A stretch of 64,000 nt of DNA from OLB23 sp965230965 (GTDB lineage Bacteria; Patescibacteriota; Microgenomatia; UBA1406; HO2-37-13b): contig OZ246401.1 of assembly GCA_965230965.1 (NCBI GenBank), positions 1-64,000 on the forward strand. The letters run 5' to 3'. The notes below the pieces were generated by a model. It had not been told where the DNA came from and did no database searches. It was given only the letters and a program-made list of their open reading frames with translations. Made by a program: the position numbers and the translations under genes. This document shows, one piece after another, positions 8,775-17,041 of the stretch. Position 1 is the first letter of the stretch; each line of letters starts with the position of its first letter.

Positions 8775-9056
8775 TTAACTCTGTAATAAGGAATCTATAA
8801 TTGTGTTCATCTTTCCTTTTAAGGAAATATCCATTATGCGCGACCCATCGGTGATAACCAAGCCTCCAATGAGGCTCTCATCAACTTTGTTTTCTAGTCG
8901 CGCGTCTTTTAAATACTCAATCTTTTTAAGCTGTGACATCTCCTCTTTTGTCAATGGATATGCCGATGTCACAACCACATCACGCTCACCAGGATGCTTA
9001 ATCTGTTCGATTAAGTTCTTTTTTAACCTAGCTTTGAGCGTTGCATTAATTTTCAT
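8775..9056 (-). CDS. atpH: ATP synthase delta subunit, N-terminally short
   Basis: 93 residues from the chosen start (MKINATL), which overlaps the end of atpF by 11 nt; an upstream Met at 9083 would add nine unlikely residues. The usual delta subunit has about 180 residues. What is present is the C-terminal half, with VVVTSAYPLTKEE and VDESLIGGLVI near residues 30 and 63. The N-terminal six-helix domain, which binds the tip of alpha in other enzymes, is missing. No frameshift or extra frame was seen upstream, where atpF occupies the DNA. Confidence 0.8.
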   Translation of the reverse strand: MKINATLKARLKKNLIEQIKHPGERDVVVTSAYPLTKEEMSQLKKIEYLKDARLENKVDESLIGGLVITDGSRIMDISLKGKMNTIIDSLLQS

Positions 9057-9552
9057 ATGCTTTTGTCTTCTGCAGCTTTTCAAAGACCTTATCTAGTATG
9101 CCTTTGTGCTGCTTTTCATCAACAAAGTCACGCAAAACTGAGCTCGCAAGCGTTTCGCTTGTCTTAACAACCTTACTACGAATATCATCGTACATTCGTG
9201 CACGATCATCTTCGATATCTTTCTCAGCTTTCTGCTTCATTTTTGCTACTTCCTCATGAGCAGCTTGCATCATTTCTTCTTTCTTGGCATGAGCCATTGT
9301 CTCGGCTTCTTTTACTATAGAGAGTGCCTCTGATCGCGCTTCAGCGAGCACCTCCTTATGCTTGTTCTCCATTTTCTCTTCCTTTTTCTGGAGATCAGCA
9401 AGAAGACGGACTTTCTCTTTTTCGTCTGCCTGCTGTTTTTCCAAGTACGCCATAAATGGCTTATACATAAATTTTTGGAAAATAAATGCAAACAAACCAA
9501 AATTAATTAACTGTGCTACAAGTAGCTTTGGATCAATGCCAAGTGCTTCCAT
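9046..9552 (-). CDS. atpF: ATP synthase b subunit
   Basis: 168 residues of the peripheral stalk. One N-terminal membrane helix (about residues 9-28, LLVAQLINFGLFAFIFQKF) is followed by a long charged coiled coil. Length is normal. It lies between atpE and atpH. The extreme C-terminus is not visibly fused to a delta domain, so the short atpH is not explained by a b-delta fusion. Confidence 0.94.
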   Translation of the reverse strand: MEALGIDPKLLVAQLINFGLFAFIFQKFMYKPFMAYLEKQQADEKEKVRLLADLQKKEEKMENKHKEVLAEARSEALSIVKEAETMAHAKKEEMMQAAHEEVAKMKQKAEKDIEDDRARMYDDIRSKVVKTSETLASSVLRDFVDEKQHKGILDKVFEKLQKTKAYEN

Positions 9553-9569
9553 ATGTTTTTAATAATTTA

Positions 9570-9800
9570 TTAAGTAAACTTCAAAATAAGCGCGACGACC
9601 AATGCATAAATAGCGATAGCTTCTGCGAAAGCCAAAGCCAAAATCATGCCAGTTCTAATCTTTCCTTCTGCTTCAGGATTTCTACCTAAAGCTTCCATAG
9701 CCTTAGAACCAATCAAACCTACACCAATACCAGGTCCGATAGCTCCCAAACCAATAGCTAAAGCGGTACCTAAAAGTTTTGCTGCTTCTGTTTCCATCAT
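9570..9800 (-). CDS. atpE: ATP synthase c subunit
   Basis: 76 residues, two membrane helices. The first helix has the glycine repeat AIGLGAIGPGIGVG and the polar loop GRNPE. The second carries the ion-binding Glu in LALAFAEAIAIYALV. The residue after Glu is Ala rather than Ser/Thr and no Gln sits at the helix-1 sodium position, so proton coupling is the better guess. It is preceded by a strong AAGGGGTGA ribosome-binding site, the best in the operon, as is usual for the multi-copy c ring. Confidence 0.97.
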   Translation of the reverse strand: MMETEAAKLLGTALAIGLGAIGPGIGVGLIGSKAMEALGRNPEAEGKIRTGMILALAFAEAIAIYALVVALILKFT

Positions 9801-9815
9801 TCTGTCACCCCTTTC

Positions 9816-10616
9816 TTAATGATGATCGTCGTGGCCAGCCACGGCGGAACTAATAAATACTCCAGTTAACATACTAAAGACGATTGCCTGAACCAAACCT
9901 ACAAATATTTCCATCAATAAAAATGGAAATGAGGCTAAAACGGGAACAAGAAATGCCATAACACTGAGCAAAACTTCACCTGCGAAAATGTTACCAAAAA
10001 GACGGAACGCAAATGAAAGAATCTTGGAAAATTCTGAAATAAGCTCCAAGACACCAATGAAAAAATTAATCGGATTACTTATGTTAATAAACTTCTTTGC
10101 ATATCCTACTACACCTAGTGTCGTAAAGCCAAAGAACTGAATAGCAGCAAATGCTACCAGAGCTAATGCAATTGTCGCATTAAGATCTGCTGTCGTACCT
10201 CTTAAAAGTGGAATTCTCCCATGTGCTGCCTCTGGCTTGTGAGATTCTTCCTTCACAGCTTCCTCGTGGACAACTGCCTCAGCTTTATGGGCTGGAGGTG
10301 TAATGGTAATACTACCAACACCGGGCAAAAGTCCAAACCAGTTTGAAATAAGTATGTAAAAAAAGAAGGAAAGCAAAAGTGGAAAAGCCTTCTCATGCAG
10401 ATCGCCAAGAATCGTTTTGAACATATCGTGAAGGCTTATCAAGACAAATCTAATGAAGGTTACAAACTTGGATGAATTGGAATTAATGTTTGCGCTGAAG
10501 TAAAGCCCCATGACAATCATAATGATGGTCACAATAAAGCTCGTAAGAAGTGAATTGGTTATGGGTAAACCTTGAAAGAAAAAAACTGTTTCCGGTTTGA
10601 TGCTCACGTGTAGCAT
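9816..10616 (-). CDS. atpB: ATP synthase a subunit
   Basis: 266-residue membrane subunit forming the proton channel with the c ring. The essential Arg is in FAFRLFGNIFAGEVLL near residue 205. Several hydrophobic segments are visible, and a charged His/Glu-rich loop (about residues 105-130, HKAEAVVHEEAVKEESHK) is an unusual insertion. The gene ends in a His-rich tail (GHDDHH). Confidence 0.95.
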   Translation of the reverse strand: MLHVSIKPETVFFFQGLPITNSLLTSFIVTIIMIVMGLYFSANINSNSSKFVTFIRFVLISLHDMFKTILGDLHEKAFPLLLSFFFYILISNWFGLLPGVGSITITPPAHKAEAVVHEEAVKEESHKPEAAHGRIPLLRGTTADLNATIALALVAFAAIQFFGFTTLGVVGYAKKFINISNPINFFIGVLELISEFSKILSFAFRLFGNIFAGEVLLSVMAFLVPVLASFPFLLMEIFVGLVQAIVFSMLTGVFISSAVAGHDDHH

Positions 10617-10618
10617 TT

Positions 10619-10900
10619 CTAGCTTTGCGTATCCTTAATCAGCTTATAGAGACTGTACGCTGCAGAAATAAAACCAATGGCAATTCCGACAAGCGTAAAC
10701 AGCGGTTTTGAGTGAAAATATGCATCCACCCACAAACCAAGAAAAACTCCAAGTAAAAGTGGAGTTAACAAATAATAACCTATGCTACTGTATTTTGCAA
10801 TAAGCAGTGAATCGTTTTGTGAAGATTTTCCAGATATTTTTTCGCGTGTTTCTGGTTGAAGTGAAAAATCTTTGCCGATTTTGTTATGAATACTCGACAT
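10619..10900 (-). CDS. atpI: AtpI/AtpZ-like membrane protein
   Basis: Two-helix membrane protein of the ATPase 'gene 1' family, thought to help assemble the c ring. The motif LGLWVDAYFHSKPLFTLVG and a following GFISAAYSLYKLI are typical. The start chosen (MSSIHNK) gives 93 residues and overlaps the preceding gene by 17 nt; a frame open 32 codons further upstream runs through that gene and is unlikely to be used. It lies directly before atpB, the family's standard position. Confidence 0.8.
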   Translation of the reverse strand: MSSIHNKIGKDFSLQPETREKISGKSSQNDSLLIAKYSSIGYYLLTPLLLGVFLGLWVDAYFHSKPLFTLVGIAIGFISAAYSLYKLIKDTQS

Positions 10901-11174
10901 ATAAGCGTTCGCGCTCGGCTTGTAATTCTTTAATGCTGCGCTGGATTCTATCGAGAACAAGTTGCAGTTCGGGTTTTTTACTAAAATCCAACACATTAGT
11001 CACTTCTGCATATTGCGATACTAGATCACGCTCACGGATATCAAGAGCTTTGCGAATAAGATGAAATTGCATAATGCGCGAGAGCGTATTCCACTCATCA
11101 AAACCAGCTAATACTTCTGGATGAAACTCGCCTGCATCTATAGCTTTTTGTAGTGTTTGAAATGTAGTTTTCAT
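10884..11174 (-). CDS. unknown 96-residue helical protein
   Basis: I do not recognise this protein. It is predicted all helical, with a charged C-terminal half (residues 55-96, rich in Arg, Glu and Leu) that could form a coiled coil, and an N-terminal part rich in Phe, Ile and His. Its ATG overlaps the dnaE stop by 4 nt, and its end overlaps atpI. The tight overlap on both sides shows that it is a real, co-translated gene. It could be a small partner of either neighbour. Confidence 0.75.
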   Translation of the reverse strand: MKTTFQTLQKAIDAGEFHPEVLAGFDEWNTLSRIMQFHLIRKALDIRERDLVSQYAEVTNVLDFSKKPELQLVLDRIQRSIKELQAERERLYVEYS

Positions 11175-14100
11175 ACAGACATTTTTTCGAGATCAACAGC
11201 TTTCTCTACTATAATTGATAAACCTTCATCTTTTTGATCAATTCTTCCTTTAAATAACACAACACCATTTTCGCGCCAAGTCGATTGGCTTTGAGCATAC
11301 ACTCTTGGGAAAATTATAAGCTCGACAGAGCCCGTTTCGTCAAAAACCGTTACAAAAGCCATGCGATCATTGTTCTTTTTTGTAGTGACTTGTTTAATCG
11401 CACCTATAGAACCAGCTAATATATATGTTTTGCCAATATCTTCTTCAATAATCTCACCTAACTTTTTTTGGATTTTTGTATCAATAATGTTGGCATACTG
11501 TTGCAAAGGGTTTTTTGTTATCGAAAAACCAACTACTTCTTTCTCCATTTCTAATAAAGTGTTTTCAGATAACTCTGGAACATCAATCATTTCTGTATCT
11601 TGAAATAGTTCCTGTTTTACTTCACCGAATAATCCATATTGACCACTTGCCTCTTGTGTTCTATGCGATGCTGCCTCAGAAAGAGCCTGAGGATAATATT
11701 GAAGAAGAGCCGCTCGAGTACCAAATGCATCGAAAGCGCCTGCTTTAATGAGGCTTTCAATTGTTTTTTTGTTGGCTTTGCGCGTATCGACACGAGATAG
11801 AAAATCTTTAAGACCAACAAAGTCATGTGCTTTTCGAGCTTCAAGAATAGACTCGATGGCTGCATGACCAACATTTTTTATCGCAGACATACCAAAACGA
11901 ATAGCTTTATCTTCAATCGAAAAATCGTGCTCGGATTCATTAATGTCTGGGGGCAACACCTGAATTTCCATTGATTTACATTCCTCAATTGCTTGGAACA
12001 TTTTTGCTTCGCGTTGAGCGCCAGCGGCACCTTGTAGTTCTGCTGTAAGAAGCGCCGCCATATATTCAACCGGGTAATTAGCCTTTATATATGCTGTCCA
12101 GTATGCGATCAAGGCATATGAGGCAGCATGCGGCTTGTTAAAGCCATAGGCAGCGAATTTCTCGATAGCCGCATATAATTTTTCAATTGTTATTTTTGAA
12201 TAGCCATTTTTTTCAGCTTGCTCACTAAACTTAATCTTCTCTTTCTTCATTAATGCCTTCTTTTTTTTACCCACTGCCATGCGGAATCCATCTGCCTCAC
12301 TCATTGTGTAGCCGGCAATGCTGTGTGCTATTGCCATTACTTGCTCCTGATAGACCAAAACACCATATGTTTCTGCAAGAATAGGCTGCAAGTCTTTGTG
12401 AAGATATTTAATGCTTTTTGGACTTCGCTTTCCTTGTAAAAAACTTGGGATAAGTTCCATTGGACCAGGACGATATAGCGCGACCATAGCTGTAATATCC
12501 GAAAGTTTTGTAGGTTTTAGATCTTTAGCCAGGCGGCGCATGCCGCGCGATTCAAGCTGAAAAACACCCACCGTTTTTCCCTGTGACAGCAGGTTGAATG
12601 TTTTTTGATCATCAAGCGGCACGTTGTGAATATCGATTGTCTCGTTAGTTCGCTTCTTCACAAATTGAAGCGCATTTTCAATGATGGTTAAGTTACGAAG
12701 ACCAAGGAAGTCGAACTTAATAAGACCAACTGCCTCGTTATTCGAAACAGCATTAAGATCAAGGCAGTACATATCATATTGCGTGACAATCTTGCCGCCG
12801 CGCGCCTCTCTCTGCAGCGGAACATATTCGGTCAAATCTCTATCCGCGATCATGACACCCGCGGCATGAACCGATGAATGGCGCGCAATGCCTTCTAGGC
12901 GGCGCGCTACATCAAGCACTTTTTTTACTTCCTCTTCTTCGTTATATGCCATTCTCAACTGAGGACTTTCTTGGAGCGCTTGATCGATCGTTATATGAAA
13001 TCCCTGTTTTCCCACAGGAATCATTTTTGAGATACGATCGCCTTGACTATATGACATTCCCATTGCCCTTGCCACATCGCGCACAGCCATCTTAGCCTCC
13101 ATGCGACCAAACGTAATAATCTGCGCAACCACTTCTTTTCCATATTTATCCGTTACGTACTCGAGTACACGATCGCGGTGAATATCTGCAAAGTCCACGT
13201 CAATATCAGGTGGACTTGGACGATCAGGGTTCAAGAATCGTTCAAAAGGCACATCGTATTCAAGAGGGTGGATATCTGTAATCTTTAATGAATATGCAAC
13301 TAACGATCCTGCAACAGAACCTCTACCAGGACCCACTCCAATATCATGGCTCTTTGCCCAATTAATAAAATCCTGAACTATTAAGAAATATGTTGCATAT
13401 CCTTTATTGCAAATAATTTCTAGTTCATACTCCAATCTTGTTTTTTCTTCATCTGTAATCTTGATACGTTCTTTGGCTTTTTCAAAGGTTAACTCACGCA
13501 ATGTTTGCTCTGCTGTTTTATTTTTTTCGAGTGGATATACGGGCAAAATGAGTTTTCCATATGGAATTTCAATATGTACTTGGTCAGCAATTTTTTGTGT
13601 ATTTTCTATTGCCTCTGGTAAATCTCTAAAGAGATCCTCCATTTCTTGTGTTGATTTGAAGTAAAACTCAGGAGTGTCAATATTTGAAAGCGGACGATTT
13701 TCTTCATAGATTGTATGCCCTGTTTGAATACACAATAACACGTCATGGGCATACGCATCTTCCTTATTAACATAATGGACATCGTTTGTTGCAACAAGAG
13801 GAATATTGAATTTCCGTGAAAGTTCAACAAGACCATTATTTAATTCCTCTTGATCTGGAATTCCAGGTATTCGCTGTAGCTCAATATAAAAATTCTCCTT
13901 AAAAATATCATGATATTGCTGCAATAATTGTTCAGCCTTGTCTCTTTGATTATTGCGAAGTGCTATGGGAATTTCTCCACTCATACACCCAGAAAATGCA
14001 ATAATGCCGTCACTATATTTTTGCAAAAGTTCAAAATCCACGCGCGGCTTATAATAATAGCCTTCCAGATGCGCGTAGGTTGTTAATTTCATTAAATTCT

Positions 14101-14398
14101 TATATCCGGCATAATTTTTGGCGAGCAATGTTAAATGGTAACTATTGCGCTCTCCTTCTTCTGCTGCATGTTCAAATCTCGATCCTGGAGCTTTGTATGC
14201 TTCCATGCCGATAATCGGCTTTATTCCTGCTTTTTGAGCGGCGATTAAAAATCGAAATGCTCCATACATAGCACCATGATCGGTTAAACCAATGGCGTTC
14301 ATGTTATATTCCTTGGCTTTCTCAACGAGCTCGTCTATGCGCGACAATCCGTCCAATAAAGAATATTCACTATGAAGATGTAGGTGGACAAATGACAT
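11171..14398 (-). CDS. dnaE: DNA polymerase III alpha subunit
   Basis: The replicative polymerase, 1075 residues, DnaE1 type. The N-terminal PHP domain starts with FVHLHLHSEYSLLDGL. The catalytic palm carries PDIDVDFAD near residue 395. The finger region has the YQEQVM and GYTMSEAD blocks. The C-terminal OB domain reads AGSIGAIKQVTTKKNNDRMAFVT. No proofreading domain is fused. A TATACT box lies 6 nt before the ATG, predicting a leaderless mRNA. The gene is followed without a break by the ATP synthase block. Confidence 0.98.
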   Translation of the reverse strand: MSFVHLHLHSEYSLLDGLSRIDELVEKAKEYNMNAIGLTDHGAMYGAFRFLIAAQKAGIKPIIGMEAYKAPGSRFEHAAEEGERNSYHLTLLAKNYAGYKNLMKLTTYAHLEGYYYKPRVDFELLQKYSDGIIAFSGCMSGEIPIALRNNQRDKAEQLLQQYHDIFKENFYIELQRIPGIPDQEELNNGLVELSRKFNIPLVATNDVHYVNKEDAYAHDVLLCIQTGHTIYEENRPLSNIDTPEFYFKSTQEMEDLFRDLPEAIENTQKIADQVHIEIPYGKLILPVYPLEKNKTAEQTLRELTFEKAKERIKITDEEKTRLEYELEIICNKGYATYFLIVQDFINWAKSHDIGVGPGRGSVAGSLVAYSLKITDIHPLEYDVPFERFLNPDRPSPPDIDVDFADIHRDRVLEYVTDKYGKEVVAQIITFGRMEAKMAVRDVARAMGMSYSQGDRISKMIPVGKQGFHITIDQALQESPQLRMAYNEEEEVKKVLDVARRLEGIARHSSVHAAGVMIADRDLTEYVPLQREARGGKIVTQYDMYCLDLNAVSNNEAVGLIKFDFLGLRNLTIIENALQFVKKRTNETIDIHNVPLDDQKTFNLLSQGKTVGVFQLESRGMRRLAKDLKPTKLSDITAMVALYRPGPMELIPSFLQGKRSPKSIKYLHKDLQPILAETYGVLVYQEQVMAIAHSIAGYTMSEADGFRMAVGKKKKALMKKEKIKFSEQAEKNGYSKITIEKLYAAIEKFAAYGFNKPHAASYALIAYWTAYIKANYPVEYMAALLTAELQGAAGAQREAKMFQAIEECKSMEIQVLPPDINESEHDFSIEDKAIRFGMSAIKNVGHAAIESILEARKAHDFVGLKDFLSRVDTRKANKKTIESLIKAGAFDAFGTRAALLQYYPQALSEAASHRTQEASGQYGLFGEVKQELFQDTEMIDVPELSENTLLEMEKEVVGFSITKNPLQQYANIIDTKIQKKLGEIIEEDIGKTYILAGSIGAIKQVTTKKNNDRMAFVTVFDETGSVELIIFPRVYAQSQSTWRENGVVLFKGRIDQKDEGLSIIVEKAVDLEKMSV

Positions 14399-14404
14399 GC
14401 GTAC

Positions 14405-14410
14405 AGTATA
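14405..14410 (-). promoter_or_regulatory. -10 box of dnaE, leaderless
   Basis: TATACT on the minus strand, followed by 6 nt and the ATG at 14398. Transcription would start at or next to the start codon. It is divergent to the promoter at 14416. Confidence 0.6.
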
Positions 14411-14415
14411 GCATT

Positions 14416-14445
14416 TTGAGGCAAATATGCCATATTTGGTATAAT
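14416..14445 (+). promoter_or_regulatory. promoter of array unit 1
   Basis: TTGAGG (14416-14421), an 18 nt spacer and TATAAT (14440-14445). The leader of about 33 nt ends in a small hairpin (GACACGC 14465-14471 with GGCGTC 14479-14484) whose loop carries the AGGAGA ribosome-binding site. Confidence 0.65.
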
Positions 14446-14484
14446 TATTGCTCGAAATCAGACTGACACGCTAGGAGAGGCGTC

Positions 14485-14781
14485 ATGCCCTGGTTCGATG
14501 CGAGGAAGCTTTGCATTGATCTGCCAAGTGATTTTCAGCTAAACTCTCCCGAAGCGTTTAGTTGGATTTCAGTTCAAGGCCAAAGGTGGTTCGATTCATT
14601 GCAAAGGAGGGGCATTGTTCCAAAAGATAGGGTGCTCGCAGAGCTAAGTGGTTTTCCTGGAACGTCACCTCGCTTTTTCATTCTTACACAAGACGGCAAA
14701 CTTGGGTCTGGACCAAACTTCATGATGATTTGGGTTCAGTTAAGCCGTGTTGATGAAGGGAAGATCTGTTTTCGTCTATAG
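14485..14781 (+). CDS. orphan protein of array unit 1, 98 residues
   Basis: I do not recognise this protein. It is soluble and Trp/Phe-rich (MPWFDARKLC, FSWISVQGQRWFDSL), with a helix-like first half and a beta-like second half. Base composition is intermediate, nearer to the host than the other units. AGGAGA sits 7 nt before the ATG. It is one of three consecutive single-gene units with near-identical terminators; the three proteins show no mutual similarity I can see. Confidence 0.65.
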   Translation: MPWFDARKLCIDLPSDFQLNSPEAFSWISVQGQRWFDSLQRRGIVPKDRVLAELSGFPGTSPRFFILTQDGKLGSGPNFMMIWVQLSRVDEGKICFRL

Positions 14782-14801
14782 GAGTCAGTCTCCTCCCCGC
14801 T

Positions 14802-14836
14802 GCCGGAGACGGGTAAACTCTCCGGCGACTTTTTCT
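14802..14836 (+). terminator. array terminator 1
   Basis: Stem GCCGGAGA/TCTCCGGC (14802-14809 with 14819-14826) with loop CGGGTAAAC, then GACTTTTTC. It is almost the same sequence as the terminators at 15215 and 15655. Confidence 0.9.
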
Positions 14837-14865
14837 ATATTCCTTAAAGGTTATGTCATAAATGA

Positions 14866-14908
14866 TATAATCGCTTCACATAAAACACCGGGGAATTCGT
14901 TCCTGGTG
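14866..14908 (+). promoter_or_regulatory. promoter and leader hairpin of array unit 2
   Basis: TATAAT at 14866-14871, with no clear -35. The leader has a hairpin (14886-14908) that can close CACC with GGTG and ends in a stable TTCG tetraloop context (GGAATTCGTTCC). A GGGAGG ribosome-binding site follows. Confidence 0.6.
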
Positions 14909-14927
14909 ACACGTTGGGAGGACAATC

Positions 14928-15206
14928 ATGTCGCACACGATGACTGCCTTGAGCAGCAGTCCACCGAATACGGACTTGAGCGGTAGCGAGTACGACGAGC
15001 TCGACTGGAGTTCCGTCGCCCGCAATCATGTGCTGGCTGTTCTTGCGGCACAGGACAACCCACCGAAGCCGGATGACGTGAAACTCGAGCGCGAGAACGT
15101 CTTGGGCTCGACCATCACCTCGCGGTACTACGTGTCCGGTGTTGGCAGTGTTGCTGCGGCTACAATCTGGCGCAACAACAACACGATTACGATCGTGCTC
15201 CTCTGA
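14928..15206 (+). CDS. orphan protein of array unit 2, 92 residues
   Basis: I do not recognise this protein. The first 25 residues are Ser/Thr/Pro-rich and probably disordered. A helix (about 27-42, DWSSVARNHVLAVLAA) follows, then a segment of short beta strands rich in Val, Thr and Asn to the end. Codon use is GC-rich. GGGAGG lies 9 nt before the ATG. The antisense frame over this region is a shadow. Confidence 0.65.
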   Translation: MSHTMTALSSSPPNTDLSGSEYDELDWSSVARNHVLAVLAAQDNPPKPDDVKLERENVLGSTITSRYYVSGVGSVAAATIWRNNNTITIVLL

Positions 15207-15214
15207 ACCCCGCT

Positions 15215-15246
15215 GCCGGAGACGGGTAACTCTCCGGCGATTTTTC
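15215..15246 (+). terminator. array terminator 2
   Basis: GCCGGAGA/TCTCCGGC (15215-15222 with 15231-15238) with loop CGGGTAAC, followed by GATTTTTC. The flank CCCGCT before the stem is shared with terminator 3 and nearly shared with terminator 1. Confidence 0.9.
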
Positions 15247-15278
15247 CTCAAAAAACCTTCTCAATATGCTCTAAATGG

Positions 15279-15316
15279 TATAATATTTATAGTAAACTCG
15301 GGTGAATGCTCGAGTT
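15279..15316 (+). promoter_or_regulatory. promoter and leader hairpin of array unit 3
   Basis: TATAAT at 15279-15284 followed by a leader hairpin AACTCG/CGAGTT (15295-15300 with 15311-15316). GAGGGAT before the ATG at 15337 is the ribosome-binding site. Confidence 0.6.
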
Positions 15317-15336
15317 GTTAATACAGAGGGATCAAC

Positions 15337-15633
15337 ATGTTGGTCAATGTCACTGTGACGGCGCTACCGCAGGTTAGCGGTAGTCTACTCGGAGTTGGGC
15401 AGAACTGGACCGAGCTCATTAGACAACGCGTGCCTGATGCTCTCGTCGTAGCAGGGCTTCCAGCTTTCTCCGTCGTCGTAGGCAACGATGGGATGACGGC
15501 TGGTAGGACAGAATGGAGTCTAACCTGCAGCCTTTCGTTTCATCCTGAAGTTCAACTGACGGTTTTGTTGGACTTCGAGAACAACCAGCTGAGTGTCAAA
15601 GGAGAAATTCCCGACGCGATCCTTCAAGTCTGA
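15337..15633 (+). CDS. orphan protein of array unit 3, 98 residues
   Basis: I do not recognise this protein. It appears beta-rich, with alternating hydrophobic residues (MLVNVTVTAL, WSLTCSLSF, LTVLLDFENN) and one central helix; a compact alpha/beta fold is plausible. GC-rich codons. It is the last of the three tandem units, and its terminator points at the end of gatB. Confidence 0.65.
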   Translation: MLVNVTVTALPQVSGSLLGVGQNWTELIRQRVPDALVVAGLPAFSVVVGNDGMTAGRTEWSLTCSLSFHPEVQLTVLLDFENNQLSVKGEIPDAILQV

Positions 15634-15654
15634 CATTACGATGTCAAACCCGCT

Positions 15655-15690
15655 GCCGGAGACGGTTAAACTCTCCGGCGATTTTCTTTC
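15655..15690 (+). terminator. array terminator 3
   Basis: GCCGGAGA/TCTCCGGC (15655-15662 with 15672-15679) with loop CGGTTAAAC, then GATTTTCTTTC. Same stem as terminators 1 and 2, with loop differences of one or two bases. Confidence 0.9.
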
Positions 15691-15724
15691 AACAAACTTA
15701 GCTCTTACATCATATATGATGTAT

Positions 15725-17041
15725 TCACAGTTTCTTCTTTAAAGCCTCGATTACTTTCTGTCCGTCAGCCTGACCCTTCATTCCCTTCATAACCTGACCC
15801 ACAAAGAACATTAAAAGCGATTCCTTACCGCTCTTATATGCTTCAACCTGCTCAGCGTTATCAGCAATTACCTTATCTACAATTTCATCTAAAAGCCCTT
15901 CATCAGTCACTTTAGGTTGTAACATTTCTTTAATTAGTTTGCGAGTTTTTTCTTCATTCTTATCTAATTGAACTTTTTTGTTCACCACTAACATTGCAGC
16001 TTTTGCTACCAAATCCTTATTGTCCTTAAATGGTTCAATTACATTATCGAAGTAGATACTCTCGTCGCGATCACGAGAAAGGATATACGCATCATTCAAC
16101 GAAATTCCCATTTGAACATATCTATCAACTCTTTGATGAGGTAGTTCCTTCATCATGTTACGAATATGAGCAAAAAACACATCATCAAACACGAATGGAG
16201 GAATATCTGGCTCCGGAAAATAACGATAATCAGCAGCCTCTTCTTTTATTCTCTGCGAAACAGTTACACCTTTCCCTTCAGCATATCCGCGGGTCTCCTG
16301 CGGAGGCGTTTCACCAGCATCTAGGAGCTCTGTGTGTCGCTTCACTTCAAAATCAATCGCCCGCTTCGCAAAATTGAACGAATTGATATTTTTAACTTCA
16401 ACTTTATAATTCGGAAGCTCGGTCACCCCTTCTTTTCGCAACGAAATATTTGGCTCAAGGCGCATAGAACCCCTCTCCATATCCGCTTCAGAAACTCCCA
16501 AGTAGCGAATAATGACCTGAAGCTCTTCCAAAAATTGCTTCACATCTTCAGAATTATCAAAATCAGGCTCGGTTACAATTTCAACAAGCGGCACGCCCGC
16601 TCTATTAAAATCAACAAGCGTTTCCTCACCTTCATGAATGAGTTTTCCTGTATCTTCTTCGAGGTGAACTCGTTTTATACGAACTCTTTTTGGTTGACCA
16701 GAAGCTTTAGAGATAAATTCATAGAAGCCGTCAAATGAGAAGGGTTGATCATACTGGCTAATCTGATAACCTTTTGGCAAATCAGGGTAAAAATAATGCT
16801 TACGATCAAACTTTGAAACGTTATTCTGCTTACAATTGAGCGCCATTCCAATAAGAATGGCCCATTCAATAGCTTTTTTATTGGGCACGGGGAGCGTGCC
16901 GGGAAGGCCAAGTGTTAATGGGTCAACAACACTATTTGGCGCTTTTCCAAACCAGTCTGCAGAACAACGACTAAACATTTTTGACTTTGTTGCAAGTTGC
17001 ACGTGTATCTCGAGACCGATAACTGGTGTGTACTTACTCAT
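15725..17041 (-). CDS. gatB: aspartyl/glutamyl-tRNA amidotransferase subunit B
   Basis: 438 residues from MSKYTPVIG, the family's normal start; 15 extra upstream codons lie inside gatA and are unlikely to be used. Family blocks include GLEIHVQLATKSKMFSRC, KHYFYPDLPKGYQISQYD and DFNRAGVPLVEIVTEPD. The C-terminal YqeY-like tail domain is present. With GatA and GatC it converts Glu-tRNA(Gln) or Asp-tRNA(Asn) to the amidated form. Confidence 0.97.
   Translation of the reverse strand: MSKYTPVIGLEIHVQLATKSKMFSRCSADWFGKAPNSVVDPLTLGLPGTLPVPNKKAIEWAILIGMALNCKQNNVSKFDRKHYFYPDLPKGYQISQYDQPFSFDGFYEFISKASGQPKRVRIKRVHLEEDTGKLIHEGEETLVDFNRAGVPLVEIVTEPDFDNSEDVKQFLEELQVIIRYLGVSEADMERGSMRLEPNISLRKEGVTELPNYKVEVKNINSFNFAKRAIDFEVKRHTELLDAGETPPQETRGYAEGKGVTVSQRIKEEAADYRYFPEPDIPPFVFDDVFFAHIRNMMKELPHQRVDRYVQMGISLNDAYILSRDRDESIYFDNVIEPFKDNKDLVAKAAMLVVNKKVQLDKNEEKTRKLIKEMLQPKVTDEGLLDEIVDKVIADNAEQVEAYKSGKESLLMFFVGQVMKGMKGQADGQKVIEALKKKL

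Noticed and set aside
9570..9800. Sodium-driven ATP synthase
   Set aside because: The c subunit has Ala after the ion-binding Glu and lacks the Gln and Ser/Thr ligands of sodium types.
15655..15690. GTTAAAC in terminator 3 as an integron attC core site
   Set aside because: The other two copies read GGTAAAC and GGTAAC, the second core site is missing, and the structure with its T run is a normal intrinsic terminator.
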